Below are positions 53,970 through 64,000 of a stretch of DNA of 64,000 bases, one piece after another. Within the stretch, counting starts at the first letter, position 1; every line of letters begins with the position of its first letter. This DNA comes from Agrypnia vestita. Its lineage: Eukaryota; Arthropoda; Insecta; Trichoptera; Phryganeidae. A model generated the notes under the pieces. It was not told the DNA's origin, did not search any database, and saw only the letters and a program-made list of their open reading frames with translations. Location of the stretch: contig JADDOH010011110.1 of assembly GCA_016648135.1 (NCBI GenBank), forward strand, positions 1-64,000, read 5' to 3'. The position numbers and the translations under genes were made by a program.

Positions 53970-54860
53970 TACATCAGCATAACACACATCGGTATAATTA
54001 AGCAAGGGAAGAATAGAGATGGCGTAATTGTTATTTTACAGAGAATTGGAAGAAAGTTCTTAAGTCTGCTCAGTCCTACGTGTCAGTGTTATGTAAATGT
54101 ATGTTTATCGATTTTTAAATGAAGTAAATATTGTCGGCGTGTAGGGCATGGTTCAGCTAAGGCTTTACTGCCACCCTGTGTAGCTGGAGGGCTTTACGGG
54201 GCCGGGCGGGAGGTGTCGCAGAACACAAAATGTTATTATTTCTCAGGTAAAATGACACAACACGAGTCTGGTAAGAAGGATGGTTTTACGACAAAATTTT
54301 ATTTCGGCTGCGAAGGGCGTAATTCGGGGTAGAATTTCAGGTTTAAAGTGTTTCGGGGCGGGGACGTTGAATATTTAGAGCGCGACACAATGGCTATCAA
54401 CTTACATTGTTCGGAGCCTCCAAAAACCAATACGTTTTGAATTTTACGTCATTATGCGTACTTTAACATGTTTTTCCCATGATGCTGGCGATATTGTAGG
54501 AATAATAATAAATGTGATTCATTCAGGACCGATTTCACCGATGATACCCAAATCTCCTCGATACAATGCGACCATTTTCACAGATTTTATTACCCTGTCA
54601 CATTTTTGTATTGATTTTTTTATGCGAGTATTTTATTTTCATCGTATTTTATTTCATTTTGTATTTGGCAAGGTTGAGAATGATATCGAAAGGAGGATGA
54701 CTTTGGGAAAAAAGTGAATGCAGTCACCAATAAGTATTACGTCAAAAGAGACTAGCGTTGCATTATAGATTTCTGAAGCAAACTTTAGTATGTCACTTGG
54801 AATTTCAAAACGTTTTTTGTTTTTGCGTATAATAATATTTTATAATATATATTGCGTATA
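53970..54860. other. No recognised gene; GC-richer patch 54120-54420
   Basis: The patch (GGCTTTACGGGGCCGGGCGG, GTTTCGGGGCGGGGACGTTG) is unique in the window. The 87-codon plus frame at 54454-54717 has no motif. Confidence 0.3.
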
Positions 54861-54864
54861 ATAA

Positions 54865-55212
54865 TGTGTTATCCTCGTTCTTCACACTGAGGAAAAGGAT
54901 CTTGAAGGAAGTCGGATATCCTGAGAAACTCGTTGTCCGCTCGAATATAATTTATTACTTCAGCACGCTACAATCTTATGCGGTTTGTTGGTAGTTCTTT
55001 TCGTGATGATTTTATACAAAGAAAGAGGGCGCGCCAAGACGCGCGCTGCTTTTTATAGACATTCACTCTCTCATGCTTCCGGTCTCTTTCATTTATCCCG
55101 TCATACATTCACTTAGATATGTTCAAACTATTTATTTCAGGATGCTTTAATATTTTTATTTATATTGGTACATAGCGGCGTGGTATTGGCTTGGTGAGTG
55201 ACATTTCTCACA
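54865..55212 (-). mobile_element. Candidate solo LTR (a second family)
   Basis: Ends TGTG...CACA on the plus strand. On the minus strand it has a TATAAAAAG box (55050-55058) followed by GCAGCGCGCGTCTTGGCGCG, and AATAAA near 54947, the order expected of U3-R-U5. No target duplication and no second copy in the window, so tentative. Confidence 0.4.
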
Positions 55213-55604
55213 TATTCACGCACACAGATGTATCCCACCAGCTAGTTCATCGGTATAACACAAGTCTCAGGTTGAGCTCTTGCTTGATAGTATGTGACGC
55301 ATATCCAGATCTTTAAATTTGTAAACCAATGCATGAGATGAGTACATGGGTAGGATTTTACATAAATAAAAGAAGTAATTTTAAAACAGTAATATAATCA
55401 TGCACTTCGTATAAAAGATTTGCATTAGAAAATAAAATCGAAATATGACAAAATGCGCAGATTCGCGCCAGTACATTAAGTTTAATATGCCATCGGGCAG
55501 AGCAATGGAGTAGATAAAATAATTGAAAGGCACTGGCAGACTGCGCTGGCCAAAATAAAAGCTCTACCTCCATTCGGGTCAAAATAAAATATAATATAAC
55601 AATG

Positions 55605-55905
55605 ATTCTAAGCTAAAAAGATTTTAAAAATTAAAACGTAAAATTTTGGATTGTGGTATCAGTAAAATGATTCTCAATCAGAAAGCATTTAAAATTAAAA
55701 CATGAAATTTTGCATGGTGGTACCATTAAAATGATTATAAATTAAAAAGAATTTAAAATTACAACATGAAATTTTGCATGGTGGTATCATTAAAATGATT
55801 CTAAATTAAAAAGAATTTAAAATTACAACATGAAATTTTGCATGGTGGTATCATTAAAATGATTCTAAATTAAAAAAATGCAAAATTAGAACATAAATTC
55901 ATGGT
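55605..55905. repeat. 64-bp tandem repeat (about 4.5 copies)
   Basis: The marker CATGAAATTTTGCATGGTGG recurs at 55701, 55765 and 55829 (period exactly 64), with an earlier diverged unit at 55637 and a partial one at 55892. Central units are nearly identical, outer ones diverged, as expected from unequal exchange. Confidence 0.92.
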
Positions 55906-55909
55906 GCCG

Positions 55910-57140
55910 CACGTTTGCAGATGTTACATTTGGGTGATTACGTGATGATTCTATCTTCTGGGTGGTGTTCCTATATATAATCGGCGCGTATCCATGTCGC
56001 TGCTGAATCTACATGGCGTCAGGATTCGAAGATGTGCGATCATGTATTCCTCATCCGACAGCCCAGATTACAGGAAGTCCTTGCGATCATAATGTTAACA
56101 TCTACTAAACGCATCTCCCATCCATGCCATGAGAAAGTTCCGAAAGCGATTAGCAGGTATAGCTGGCCGCTGGGCAGCACAGGATCGTTATTTTATATTG
56201 ATAATATTAGATAATGGGCCATCCATACATGGCATCGCATGGCAAACATTGTATTTATTGGCCTAACAGGGCAGGGCCCTATAAGAAAAGAGACATATAA
56301 ATTAGTACAGTATAAATAACTCACACATACTGGATCGTGAAGTGGAGTATCGGAATCGTGCTCACCAAGACGGGAACAGTTGCCGAGGTCCGTCCGCCTT
56401 GGGCCCTGGTAGATTTTAAAGTGGGGACCGATGAAAGAGAGGCCAAGCACGTAGGTACGTATCTCCCACCATTTCGCTGCGCCCGGCGTGGGGGAACTTG
56501 CAACGCGCGCACAAGTTTTAAAGTTTTAGAATAAGTGGCCAGCCAGGTAGAGAGACCGGTACTTAGCTGGGGCCCGTGCGTTAACCCTAGTTTTGTTGGC
56601 GAATTAACTTCTAGATCGATTGATACCCACAAATCAATTTGTGCCGCGGCGCGTTATTAATGGCGGGATTACTTGCAACGTAACAATATACTTAAGAAAT
56701 AATAATTAAAGCGTAAATTTGTCTGATATCGTAAACCCACAATTAACCAAAGAGTTTTAACAATCAAATCATTACGTGCTAACTCTCTAAGAAAGCAAAA
56801 CTGCCCTGTTAAAAAAGGAGTTCACTTTTAATCAATGGACACCCACCACATTCCCAGGACCGTTTTATGAGCAAAAACTCCCATATCGGTCCTACTCATA
56901 CGTCGCCAGGTTGACAATATTTTACTCTAAAGGCCATCTCCGTGTCACGTCGTGTAAAGGGCAACTGGGACCCGTTCGTTGTTATCTTACTGATTTATTT
57001 TTACCTGTATTTTATGTTTTTGTTTCTTTCTTTGATAATTTACAATAAAGTGTGTTATGTGAAGGAGGTACAGTGAATGGACTATTGCAGGAGTTCATTA
57101 CAGTGTAATATAATCAAAGTAATGGAATTAATGTTATGTA
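55910..57140. other. No recognised gene; GC-richer island 56330-56660
   Basis: The island (GCCGAGGTCCGTCCGCCTTG, CGCTGCGCCCGGCGTGGGGG, GTGCCGCGGCGCGTTATTAA) has overlapping frames up to 103 codons without motif. Confidence 0.3.
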
Positions 57141-57540
57141 ATTTGTTTTCACCACTTATTTATTGAAAATATCAACATGTTTCAGGGCCAATGGTATTTT
57201 CGTCACTATACAATTTATACTAAAAATAAAAAATTATATTATAGAAAATTAAAAAAAAATATATACGGGAAATGATTAAATATACAAGTATTAACATGAA
57301 AACAAATTTAAATGATAACTATTTGTATAAAGGACCTGATTATTAAAAGGATCTGGTACACAATTAACTACGCGTATTAACAATTTTTCTTATTTCCAAC
57401 ATTTATAATTTATCGATCTATAATCCTGCATAATTTTTGTGTGTAAAATTTGTAAATACTTATTTATATCAAAACAATGATTCATTACCAAAAGATGATT
57501 CGCAAATTCGGAATAATTAATAATTTGGATTTATTATTTC
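57140..57540 (-). mobile_element. Penelope-like 3' relic (family 1)
   Basis: Minus strand: eroded C terminus (57540-57420; NHLLVMNHCFDIN-like), UTR with AGGTCCTTTATACAAATAGT, ribozyme (57169-57210), tail AATAAATAAGTGGTGAAAA. Protein then ribozyme in sense orientation, the ordinary PLE arrangement. Confidence 0.55.
57169..57210 (-). ncRNA. Hammerhead-like ribozyme segment (family 1)
   Basis: Minus strand: TATA / GTGACGA / AAATACCATTGGCCCT / GAA / ACATGT / T / GATA. GAA and stem III intact, C3 mutated to G, stem II weakened. Confidence 0.5.
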
Positions 57541-57891
57541 TACTTAAACCCCTTTAATGTTTCTTAGTAAGTGGTGAAAAGTAGGTACATTTTTATTATT
57601 TATATTAATATTGTCACCACAAAATCATTTTGCTCTTTCTCTTTTCTCTTTTGTTTTATATAATATTTTTAATGTGTGTACCTACTTTTATATGGAATGT
57701 GTGGGATTGCACGAACCTCCCCACATTCTGGAATAAAGTTATGTTTATTATTTATTTCTGAAGAATATATTATATATTTATGTTAGTACAAATGAAATAT
57801 TTGATTGAAGTAAATAAGTAGATGTACCACAATGAATTCCTCATTAACCTTTGTAGTTCTTCTAAATTCATTAATTAACAATATTTATGAT

Positions 57892-58088
57892 AAATTCAAA
57901 AATAAAAAATCAAAACACGATTTTTTTGAGTTCAAATTTATTTTACCACACACAGGACGATCGTTTCGGCTTATTAAGCGTTTATCAACTGATGATAAAG
58001 GCTTAATAAGCCGAAACGATCGTCCTGTGTGTGGTAAAATAAATTTGAACTAAAAAAAATCGTGTTTTGATTTTTTATTTTTGAATTT
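57892..58088. repeat. Near-perfect 88-bp-arm palindrome (PLE inverted terminal repeats)
   Basis: Arms 57892-57979 and 58001-58088 are inverted copies with one mismatch by eye, around a 21-base loop. The arms hold CCACACACAGGACGATCGTT and the inverse. The ribozyme core straddles the loop and right arm. Such a structure should be unstable in replication, so its near identity suggests recent origin or gene conversion between arms. Confidence 0.9.
57986..58027 (+). ncRNA. Hammerhead-like ribozyme at palindrome centre
   Basis: CAA / CTGATGA / TAAA / GGCTT-AAT-AAGCC / GAA / ACGATCGT / C / CTG. CTGATGA (57989-57995), GAA (58013-58015), a 5-bp stem II and an 8-nt palindromic stem III are intact; stem I pairs 2 of 3. 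On the minus strand the same palindrome gives CAG / TTGATAA ... GAA / ACGATCGT / C / CTG with perfect stem I but mutated core. Confidence 0.6.
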
Positions 58089-58129
58089 AAAATAATGGAG
58101 TTCTATAACATAAATAGCGTCAGTGTTAA

Positions 58130-58400
58130 AAAAATTAAAAAATATTTATGATGTTTATAGCGTTAAATTTGTGGCTGGACATAATTATTAATTATGAAAA
58201 CTAAAATACTTTACATAAACCACAACGATTGGCTTTAACGTCTATCGATTTCCATACCAATTTATCTTCGTCGGAACGTAGCACAATAACTGTTCAATAT
58301 ATTAAATATGTAATTAATTCAAATGTTGGGTGGGGAGCGGTCTCATTTGTGGCGTGGGTATGAAGGGGAGTTTACAATGAAATGGGGAATATTTCAAATA
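58130..58400 (-). mobile_element. Penelope-like terminal segment (family 2)
   Basis: The tail ATGTTTATAGCGTTAAATTTG TGG matches 35245-35275 and 29098-29150; the ribozyme is at 58237-58279. The leader side (GGGGAGCGGTCTCA...) is only weakly similar to 35400-35460. Confidence 0.5.
58237..58279 (-). ncRNA. Hammerhead-like ribozyme segment (family 2)
   Basis: Minus strand: GTTC / CGACGA / AGATAAATTGGTATG / GAA / ATCGAT / A / GACG. GAA intact, stem III a palindrome; CTGACGA has lost one core base; stem I partly paired. Confidence 0.45.
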
Positions 58401-58639
58401 ATCAGTTATTCGTTACATTCAATTTGTAAATTATTACCCACATTGGATTTAGTGATGAGGGAAATTTGGAAGTAAGTACATTTTAAAATTATCTGACATA
58501 AAGTTTTTATGATGTAAATGTAAAATTTCAATGCTGGTTTCTCTTTAAATGTGTGTTCATCGAGTGTTCTCTTATTCTAATATGAAAACATTTCTTAATT
58601 AATACTTTGAAATCTATTTCTGATCTGCTATTAATGGCT

Positions 58640-58895
58640 TACTTGCAGTCATGGTTGCTCATCCCCACACAACTACAACTTCTTCTTCTCTTTCTTTTAA
58701 TAGACTTAAGTGGTCTGTTCTTGTGAGATGGATTCCCAGTTGTTCTTCCATCTTTTGGGAGGTCTTCCGCGAAGGCGGGTTCCGTGAGCCTGATTATATT
58801 GTGCGATATAAGGGAGCATGGTGCTGTCCATTCTCTGGACATGACCATACCAGTCCCTCCTTTACTGTCTACTCCATTATACAATGTCCTCACAT
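58640..58895 (-). mobile_element. LINE ORF2 3' relic
   Basis: Frame RWYGHVQRMDSTMLPYIAQY NQAHGTRLRGRPPKRWKNNW E: the common 'RW.GHVqRM...r.a......G.R.RGRPpkRW.d' tail of insect LINEs. Ends in a GAAGAAGAAG-type 3' end near 58685. Copy at 53680-53965. Confidence 0.75.
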
Positions 58896-58899
58896 ATCT

Positions 58900-59385
58900 T
58901 TCTTATTAAAGTATTCCTCACACGATCCCTCAGCGTTTTGCCTGTTATCATTCTCAGTGTTTTCATCTCGGGAGTCCTCAATATTTGTTTTATCTTGATT
59001 ATGTCTGCCCTTGCCTCTATGCCATATGTCATTTTTATATAATATTAAATAATACAACGTCTCATTCTACATTATTATATTATACTACACTAGACCATGA
59101 CTTCAATTTATATACAGGAGCACGCAGTCAGAAGAATGAAGCATTTTTTGTGGGTAGACGTAGGACGTCTCGTAGCTAGTAGTAAAAACTTAGAGAGAGT
59201 TTGATTTTTTTGACTTGTATCAAAGTGAATGAAATTGTAATATTCAATATAAGTTTCTTTAATAATACTCCATTGTAAAGCAAACTTTGATGTCACTTCC
59301 TCAACTGCTGATGTTTAATCGAAGGTGTAATGAGTATTTTGAGACAAATTATAGATATATCACAGAGATGAAGCAATTTTTAACT
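58900..59385. other. No recognised gene
   Basis: AT-rich; nothing recognised. Confidence 0.4.
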
Positions 59386-59392
59386 GGGAAAG

Positions 59393-59560
59393 CAGGTATG
59401 GAAGTTTTTTGGTTGTTTATAGGGCTAAGGACCTATCGTATGGCTGGCTGAAGTTATTACTTTTCACAATATAATGTTCACCGATTTCCCCAACTCGTCC
59501 ATACCTCCATAATTTTTTTAAATGTTGTATTCCTACGTGGTTTTTACCATCACGTTTTTT
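59393..59560. repeat. Dispersed repeat (family C), copy 2
   Basis: Aligns with 22560-22735: AGGTATGGAAGTxTTTTxGG, GACCTATCGTAxGGCTGGCT. Confidence 0.5.
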
Positions 59561-59569
59561 ATTTTTTAT

Positions 59570-60230
59570 AAGCACTTTATTTAAGTGGATTTTGGATTTT
59601 TTAAATTTTGGATTTTTTAGAGTATTTTATATTAAAAATTGAATGATAAAGAGACTCCTTCAAAATTTTTGCTACTAGTTACGAGAATTCCTATATATTA
59701 AGAAAAAATGGAATATCACAATAGTATGATATTATATATATTTAAATCTAAATAATTCGGTTGTAATTATGATAGGAATATTAAGGGGGTTACATAAATA
59801 TTTCGCTTTTTTCCCAAAGAATGTGTTTTCTGGTTTGTTTCACTTTTTTGTTTTGTTTGTATATTCGCGCCGTCTGGAGAAAACATTCTCACATTTTATA
59901 ATAGAAAGAAAAAAGCGCTCTCTCCTATAAACATAAGCAACACGATTTTGATCTCCACATAAACTGTCACAGCGGTATTTTTGTATAAGGGTGTCACTGT
60001 ATATGGCGAAAAAAAAGTATTTTATTTTTTTATGTACATAATAGTTATCAAAAGTTGCGTTACGTTTATAGCTCTAAGGAAATGAAAAAAAAGTTGTGAT
60101 TTCATAATACTTTTGGCTCGTTCAAACGAGCATAATATTAAAAAAATGTTGGTTTTTATTTTAGCGATTTTTCAGAGGTGAAAAAAATATCGTTTTATTT
60201 TAATTAATATCTAAATAATCATCAGACTAC
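59570..60230. other. AT-rich stretch, no recognised gene
   Basis: Nothing recognised. Confidence 0.4.
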
Positions 60231-60235
60231 TTATC

Positions 60236-60640
60236 TTATATATAAAAATTCAGCCTGCGTATGTTTGTGTTCGCAAAACTGGAAAAGTAGTCGGCTGATT
60301 GAGTTGAAATTTCGACACAACGTTGCATTCGAATACGCGCGTGTTTTTATCTATAGATACCTATAAAAATTAATATCTGTCTGTCTGTTCTATATACAAA
60401 TCTACACCGGGAGTCCGATCTGACACAAATTTTGCATACTTATTCGACGCGAACACGGAATACGTTTCTCATCAATATTTTTACTATTCTCAAACAAAGC
60501 CAAAAGCCTGTGCTATTAAAATAGGATTACCGTGCTGGTGTCCTGGAATGGCGAACCACCGACCACCAGATCACCAGGCAAGCATCGTGACCACTATACC
60601 AAAAAACTTCTCAATTTTCATTTATATACATATTTACTAT
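60236..60640 (+). repeat. Dispersed repeat, possibly Helitron-like 5' end
   Basis: Starts TCTTATATATAAAAATTCAGCC, then GTCGGCTGATTGAGTTGAAATT, CTGTCTGTCTGTTC and TACAAATCTACACCGGGAGT, wording typical of arthropod non-autonomous Helitron-like repeats. The 60468-60560 part matches 18228-18330. No 3' CTAG end found. Confidence 0.4.
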
Positions 60641-60649
60641 TATGTAAAT

Positions 60650-61190
60650 GATCAATAAAAGTAATTTATGAAAAATATTCGTATATATCCGATTTAAAGG
60701 TTGCGAAATTCTGCATGTACACTGCCGTACTGAACCGGAACGCGCATTTCAATTTTCAAACTATATTATTATTTTTTTTTGTACGCTATCTGTTCAACGG
60801 ACGTTGGCTATCATCATTTCAGGTCCACAGAAGACTGGCCAAACCACTGTCCTAGATTTTTCGGTCACGATTTTACTTAGAATATGAGTTTCAAGATCTC
60901 ATACTTCTCTGAATGTCGTATTACGTGTCCGCGATATTGAAATTTCAGCACCGTACGGGAAAGGTTAATAATATATGCAACTTGGGTGTTTGGAGGTGGT
61001 TTGGAGCAATTGCTTTTTCAGATCACCACCGTCATGCGACCGGAAAAGCTCCAAAGGCGTAGAATATTTGATGATTTATTATCTCGATAAAACAAGTACA
61101 AAATATACATGAGTATGATTACACAGACAATGATAGATACTCTAAGGGCTATAGCCTCCGGCCACCCGTCGGAGGTCTACGAAGGACTGA
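60650..61190. other. No recognised gene
   Basis: Mildly GC-richer near 60960-61060 and 61140-61200; no motif. Confidence 0.35.
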
Positions 61191-61199
61191 CATGCTCGC

Positions 61200-61793
61200 C
61201 TAAGACGTGTGCCTCTTTTTATATGATTTATGAACGAAGGAGTCTTCCGTGTGAGTGTGAAGAAATCGAGTGTTTAAGAATCTAGATAAAGCTACATCCG
61301 TTTGTTTTTCTTTTAATACGTCTATCCAGCTTTCTGTAATTAGATCAGTTTTAAGTTCTTCGAAGTTTGTTTGTTGGATTTTTGTTAGATGTTGCTTTAG
61401 CTGTAGTTTTGAGGTATTGTCGTGTGGCCCTAGCACAGTGCTGTAATAGTCGGTAATTATTGATTTAATGACATAAGTCTGTATGCTTAGTTTTGATTTT
61501 ACATTTGTGTGGTCAATACAAGAACCTGACTCTCTGTTTTCCCGTGTTGCTACGCTTATTGTTTCAAGATAGCCATGTGCTGACATTAGACACTCGTATT
61601 CGTGTGCTTGTTTGTGTTTGAGACCGATAGTGTTGATATTGATGTAATGATTGTTCGAAATGCTGATGGTGCAATGATCTGCCGGTCGCGCGGGTCTTGC
61701 TCGCGCCTCGATTTGCTTATGTGGTATTTTTTGCCATTGTGTGTGGTGTGGCCTAGATTGGTAGTTTTCTGCATTGTGGTGTGAATTCCACAC
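61200..61793 (-). mobile_element. LINE apurinic-type endonuclease fragment
   Basis: A 197-codon open frame whose middle part reads LMSAHGYLETISVATRENRE SGSCIDHTNVKSKLSIQTYV then SIITDYYSTVLGPHDNTSK. This is the C-terminal half of the LINE APE-like endonuclease ('...l...g......PTRit..s.SciDHifvk....i....i..sDHyPv.l'), with the Ser-Cys-Ile-Asp-His motif intact and the catalytic terminal Asp-His changed to Asp-Tyr (TDYYS). Downstream NFEELKTDLITESWIDVL is the usual spacer before the RT. No RT follows. The first 60 codons are low-complexity and may not belong. Confidence 0.75.
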
Positions 61794-61799
61794 AACTAT

Positions 61800-62320
61800 T
61801 CAGTAGTACTAAATTCGAAGGTTGAAAAAAAAGACACAACCCACTGTGTTACCGTTAAATTGCTGACATTCAATATTTGGTATTGTGTTGCGGGAGACTC
61901 GTGCCGACCATAAATTTCGAACGGAGTAGAAAAAAAAGCTTACAACGTTCAGCGATCCAAATTCGAGCGGGAGCGCGCGCCAATTCTTTAGTCGCCATCT
62001 TGCGCGGAGTCGATTTATGCCCAAAATGTCTTCCGTTTTTGCCGCCTTCCTCGCGTTATTTATTCCCTCCCTCGACAGAATTTTTCCACCTTCCGAAAAT
62101 CTAATACACGACATGTCTTCTCGTTCTCGCTCAGCTTCATTTTGTGATAAACTAGAAATTATGCAATTATTCGAGCGACTTAGAATGTATTAGCAAAAAA
62201 ATCGTTGTGTGATGCAGGGTGTCTAGTAGCTCGTAGGAAAAATTTCGGAGGAGTCATGTTAATCCAGTTTTGAATAGAAAACATTTTTCACACTTCGGGT
62301 TATTATTTTTACATTTATTG
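61800..62320. other. GC-richer unique island (61930-62130), no recognised gene
   Basis: Contains GAGCGGGAGCGCGCGCCAAT, GCGCGGAGTCGATTTATGCC and TTTTGCCGCCTTCCTCGCG. Frames of 75-101 codons on both strands, no motif. Confidence 0.3.
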
Positions 62321-62334
62321 TCGACTGTTACTGG

Positions 62335-62400
62335 AGATAAGCGACATGTAAGAGGGTTCCGGATTCGATTCCCGGTGAGGCCACAATTATAATCTATGTG
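62335..62400 (+). repeat. tRNA-derived SINE-like fragment (B box)
   Basis: GGGTTCCGGATTCGATTCCC GGTGAGGCC resembles the B box plus T-arm of tRNA-derived SINEs (GGTTCGAnTCC). No A box, cloverleaf or tail is clear, so it is not called a tRNA. Confidence 0.35.
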
Positions 62401-62666
62401 GTTTACTCAAGCCTGGGTATTTTGTGATGTATTTTGCTTCTACAATTGGGCATCCTGGTCTGTTGAAAGGTAAAAAAAAATCAAAAACTGACAATGTTTC
62501 TACATAAATTCATGAAAAAATGTAATGAAAAAATTTTTGTATTTAAATAATGTATTGGAAAATTTGTAAATACATATTTTACGTTAAATGTAAAAATCTA
62601 CTTGATGAGATCGTAATTTGTTAATTGGCATGGTAGCATGATGACGCAGCTGTCATTTCGTTAACG

Positions 62667-62738
62667 TGACGTCAAGCCTCAGTAAACATGCATTGTATCC
62701 ATAGCAACGGTTCAAAGACACAGTGAGGCGTGACGTCA
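62667..62738. promoter_or_regulatory. CRE/X-box-like dyad
   Basis: Inverted 15-bp arms TGACGTCAAGCCTCA (62667-62681) and TGAGGCGTGACGTCA (62724-62738) differ at one base; each contains a full CRE (TGACGTCA). Exactly midway lies GTATCCATAGCAAC (62695-62708), close to the RFX X-box (GTTGCCATGGCAAC type, inverse). Function is inference. Confidence 0.4.
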
Positions 62739-62759
62739 TTATACTTTTATTTTATCGGT

Positions 62760-64000
62760 AATCTTATTAATCTGAATGTGTAAATTATAACTGGATCATT
62801 GCTTAGAATCCTTTCAAAATATTTTCTTCTCTAAAATCACTTATTCCTTAATTCTTTAATATTGTGACATCATGCCTATTGATCCTAGTTATGTAGAAAA
62901 GCGCCAGGCCACAATTTTGGTAAAAATAAGATATTGATGTCATCGAACAGAATAAGGTATGTTCTGTCAAAACCAGCCAAGACGCTTTCTTACAAAAATT
63001 CACACTAATCGCCTTCCGAAATATATTTTGATCGCGAAAAAACATATTAAAATCTGCAGAAAGCACCCACGCCACTTAAAAGACTTTTAATATGACTAAA
63101 CATCAAAACATATTCATCAGAAAACAGCTAGAAAACAGTTATTTATTTATATATTTAGTAATATTATGAAGTTTAAGAAATACATATCCACATGGTAATA
63201 ATAAAAAACTTTGGCTGTTGCAGGCTGCAGAATACATATTTGACATAATAAGATCAGATAGATGAAAAAACGTCAATATTTATAAAAATCTACGCGTAAA
63301 TCCACTTTATAGTTATAAGAAATAAGCATTTATATAATATTTATATTTTTTTTAAATAAAGAACATTTTAGGTTTTGTATAGATTTGATTATTCGATTTT
63401 TGGACAAAAGTCCTATTATCTCAGTTTGAGGTTTTCGTGGCTGGCTACTTTCTGCATAACTACATTAAATTATGTGCTTATTAAAAACATACTTTATGGA
63501 GTTGGAGCGAGTGACCGCCGGACTAACTTATTTATACTATAGTTAATAAAGAGATTTGGATATAATGACATTTGAATTCAGGGTATTTTAGCAGACAACA
63601 GTTATTACAGATTCAAAAAAATGTGTAGGTAAAACGTTGAAATATAAGGAATCAGGACATATTGTTAAATAGTGGCCCGAATAAAATAAAATATATGTAA
63701 AACTTAGATTTATTACTGTAAAGTAAATTAGATGACTATTTATAAAGCTTTTAAGCATCAGGTGGAAGAAATAACCAGCGAAAAGCATCTGGCAATTATT
63801 AATATGAGTATATAGTACTACTGTACCGTTAAATGTATTAAAAAACAAGTTTGTCATTTTTGCGTTTTATTTACACGTCTTTTTGTATCTGTATCAACTG
63901 TTTACTCTTAAAATCCCCCGAATTTAAATGTCATAATATCGAAACCTTCTTACCTACTATAGAGTACATGTACAGAAAATATTTCAGGTTTGATACTATC
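62760..64000. other. AT-rich stretch, no recognised gene
   Basis: Short frames (75 and 89 codons, minus) show no motif. Nothing else recognised to the window end. Confidence 0.4.

Noticed and set aside
58651..58998. 115-codon plus-strand frame
   Set aside because: Antisense to the LINE relic at 58640-58895.
62335..62400. tRNA gene
   Set aside because: B-box-like sequence only; no A box, anticodon stem or acceptor stem can be drawn.
1..64000. CRISPR array, bacterial operons, rRNA
   Set aside because: No regularly spaced repeats, ribosome binding sites or rRNA sequence; content is eukaryotic repeats.

Overview
This window looks like AT-rich insect nuclear DNA, either intergenic or from one or more very large introns. 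The base composition, a short interstitial run of the insect telomere unit TTAGG (27763-27790), two mariner elements, a pogo/Tigger-like element, a PIF/Harbinger-like element, Helitron-like ends, solo LTRs and more than a dozen 5'-truncated LINE relics all point that way. The order is uncertain; the repeat mix would suit Lepidoptera but does not prove it. No complete host gene is visible. Two stretches could be host exons: a 57-bp open segment with good splice sites (44708-44764, +) and an 84-codon open segment after a good splice acceptor (4626-4877, -). Both are unidentified.

The most striking content is a graveyard of Penelope-like elements (PLEs). They are recognised from eroded GIY-YIG and C-terminal protein fragments (near 11010-11330, 15160-15340, 23470-23590, 35475-36035, 39300-39500, 40780-40940, 57420-57540). 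About 19 short segments carry a hammerhead ribozyme layout: CTGANGA, stem II, GAA, a palindromic stem III, one cleavage-site base, then a 3-5 bp stem I. Several families differ in sequence but keep the same fold. Three copies sit in inverted repeats, one an almost perfect 88-bp-arm palindrome with the ribozyme core at its centre (57892-58088).

The second striking feature is a dense array of heat-shock-factor pentamers (nGAAn/nTTCn) at 30489-30655. It lies in a Helitron-like insert that splits a Tigger-like transposon. A dispersed LTR family in the same window carries shorter heat-shock-like elements.

Layout: 1-540 LINE relic; 566-1833 mariner copy 1; 1.8-9.5 kb unique AT-rich DNA, PLE and foldback relics and a Helitron-like element; 9.5-17.6 kb LINE relics, a PLE relic with a nested LINE, and an LTR with a nested LINE; 18-25 kb PLE ribozyme copies and two GC-rich islands; 25-33.5 kb foldbacks, LTR, LINE, Tigger with nested Helitron, and Harbinger with nested PLE palindrome; 34-36.2 kb a large foldback and an inverted-ended PLE; 36.8-49.4 kb the LTR family, mariner copy 2, PLE copies and the candidate 57-bp exon; 49.6-64 kb LINE relics, a 64-bp satellite-like array, the ribozyme palindrome, a LINE endonuclease fragment and a CRE/X-box-like dyad. 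All reads are by eye, with no database search, and repeat boundaries are approximate unless a target duplication is stated.
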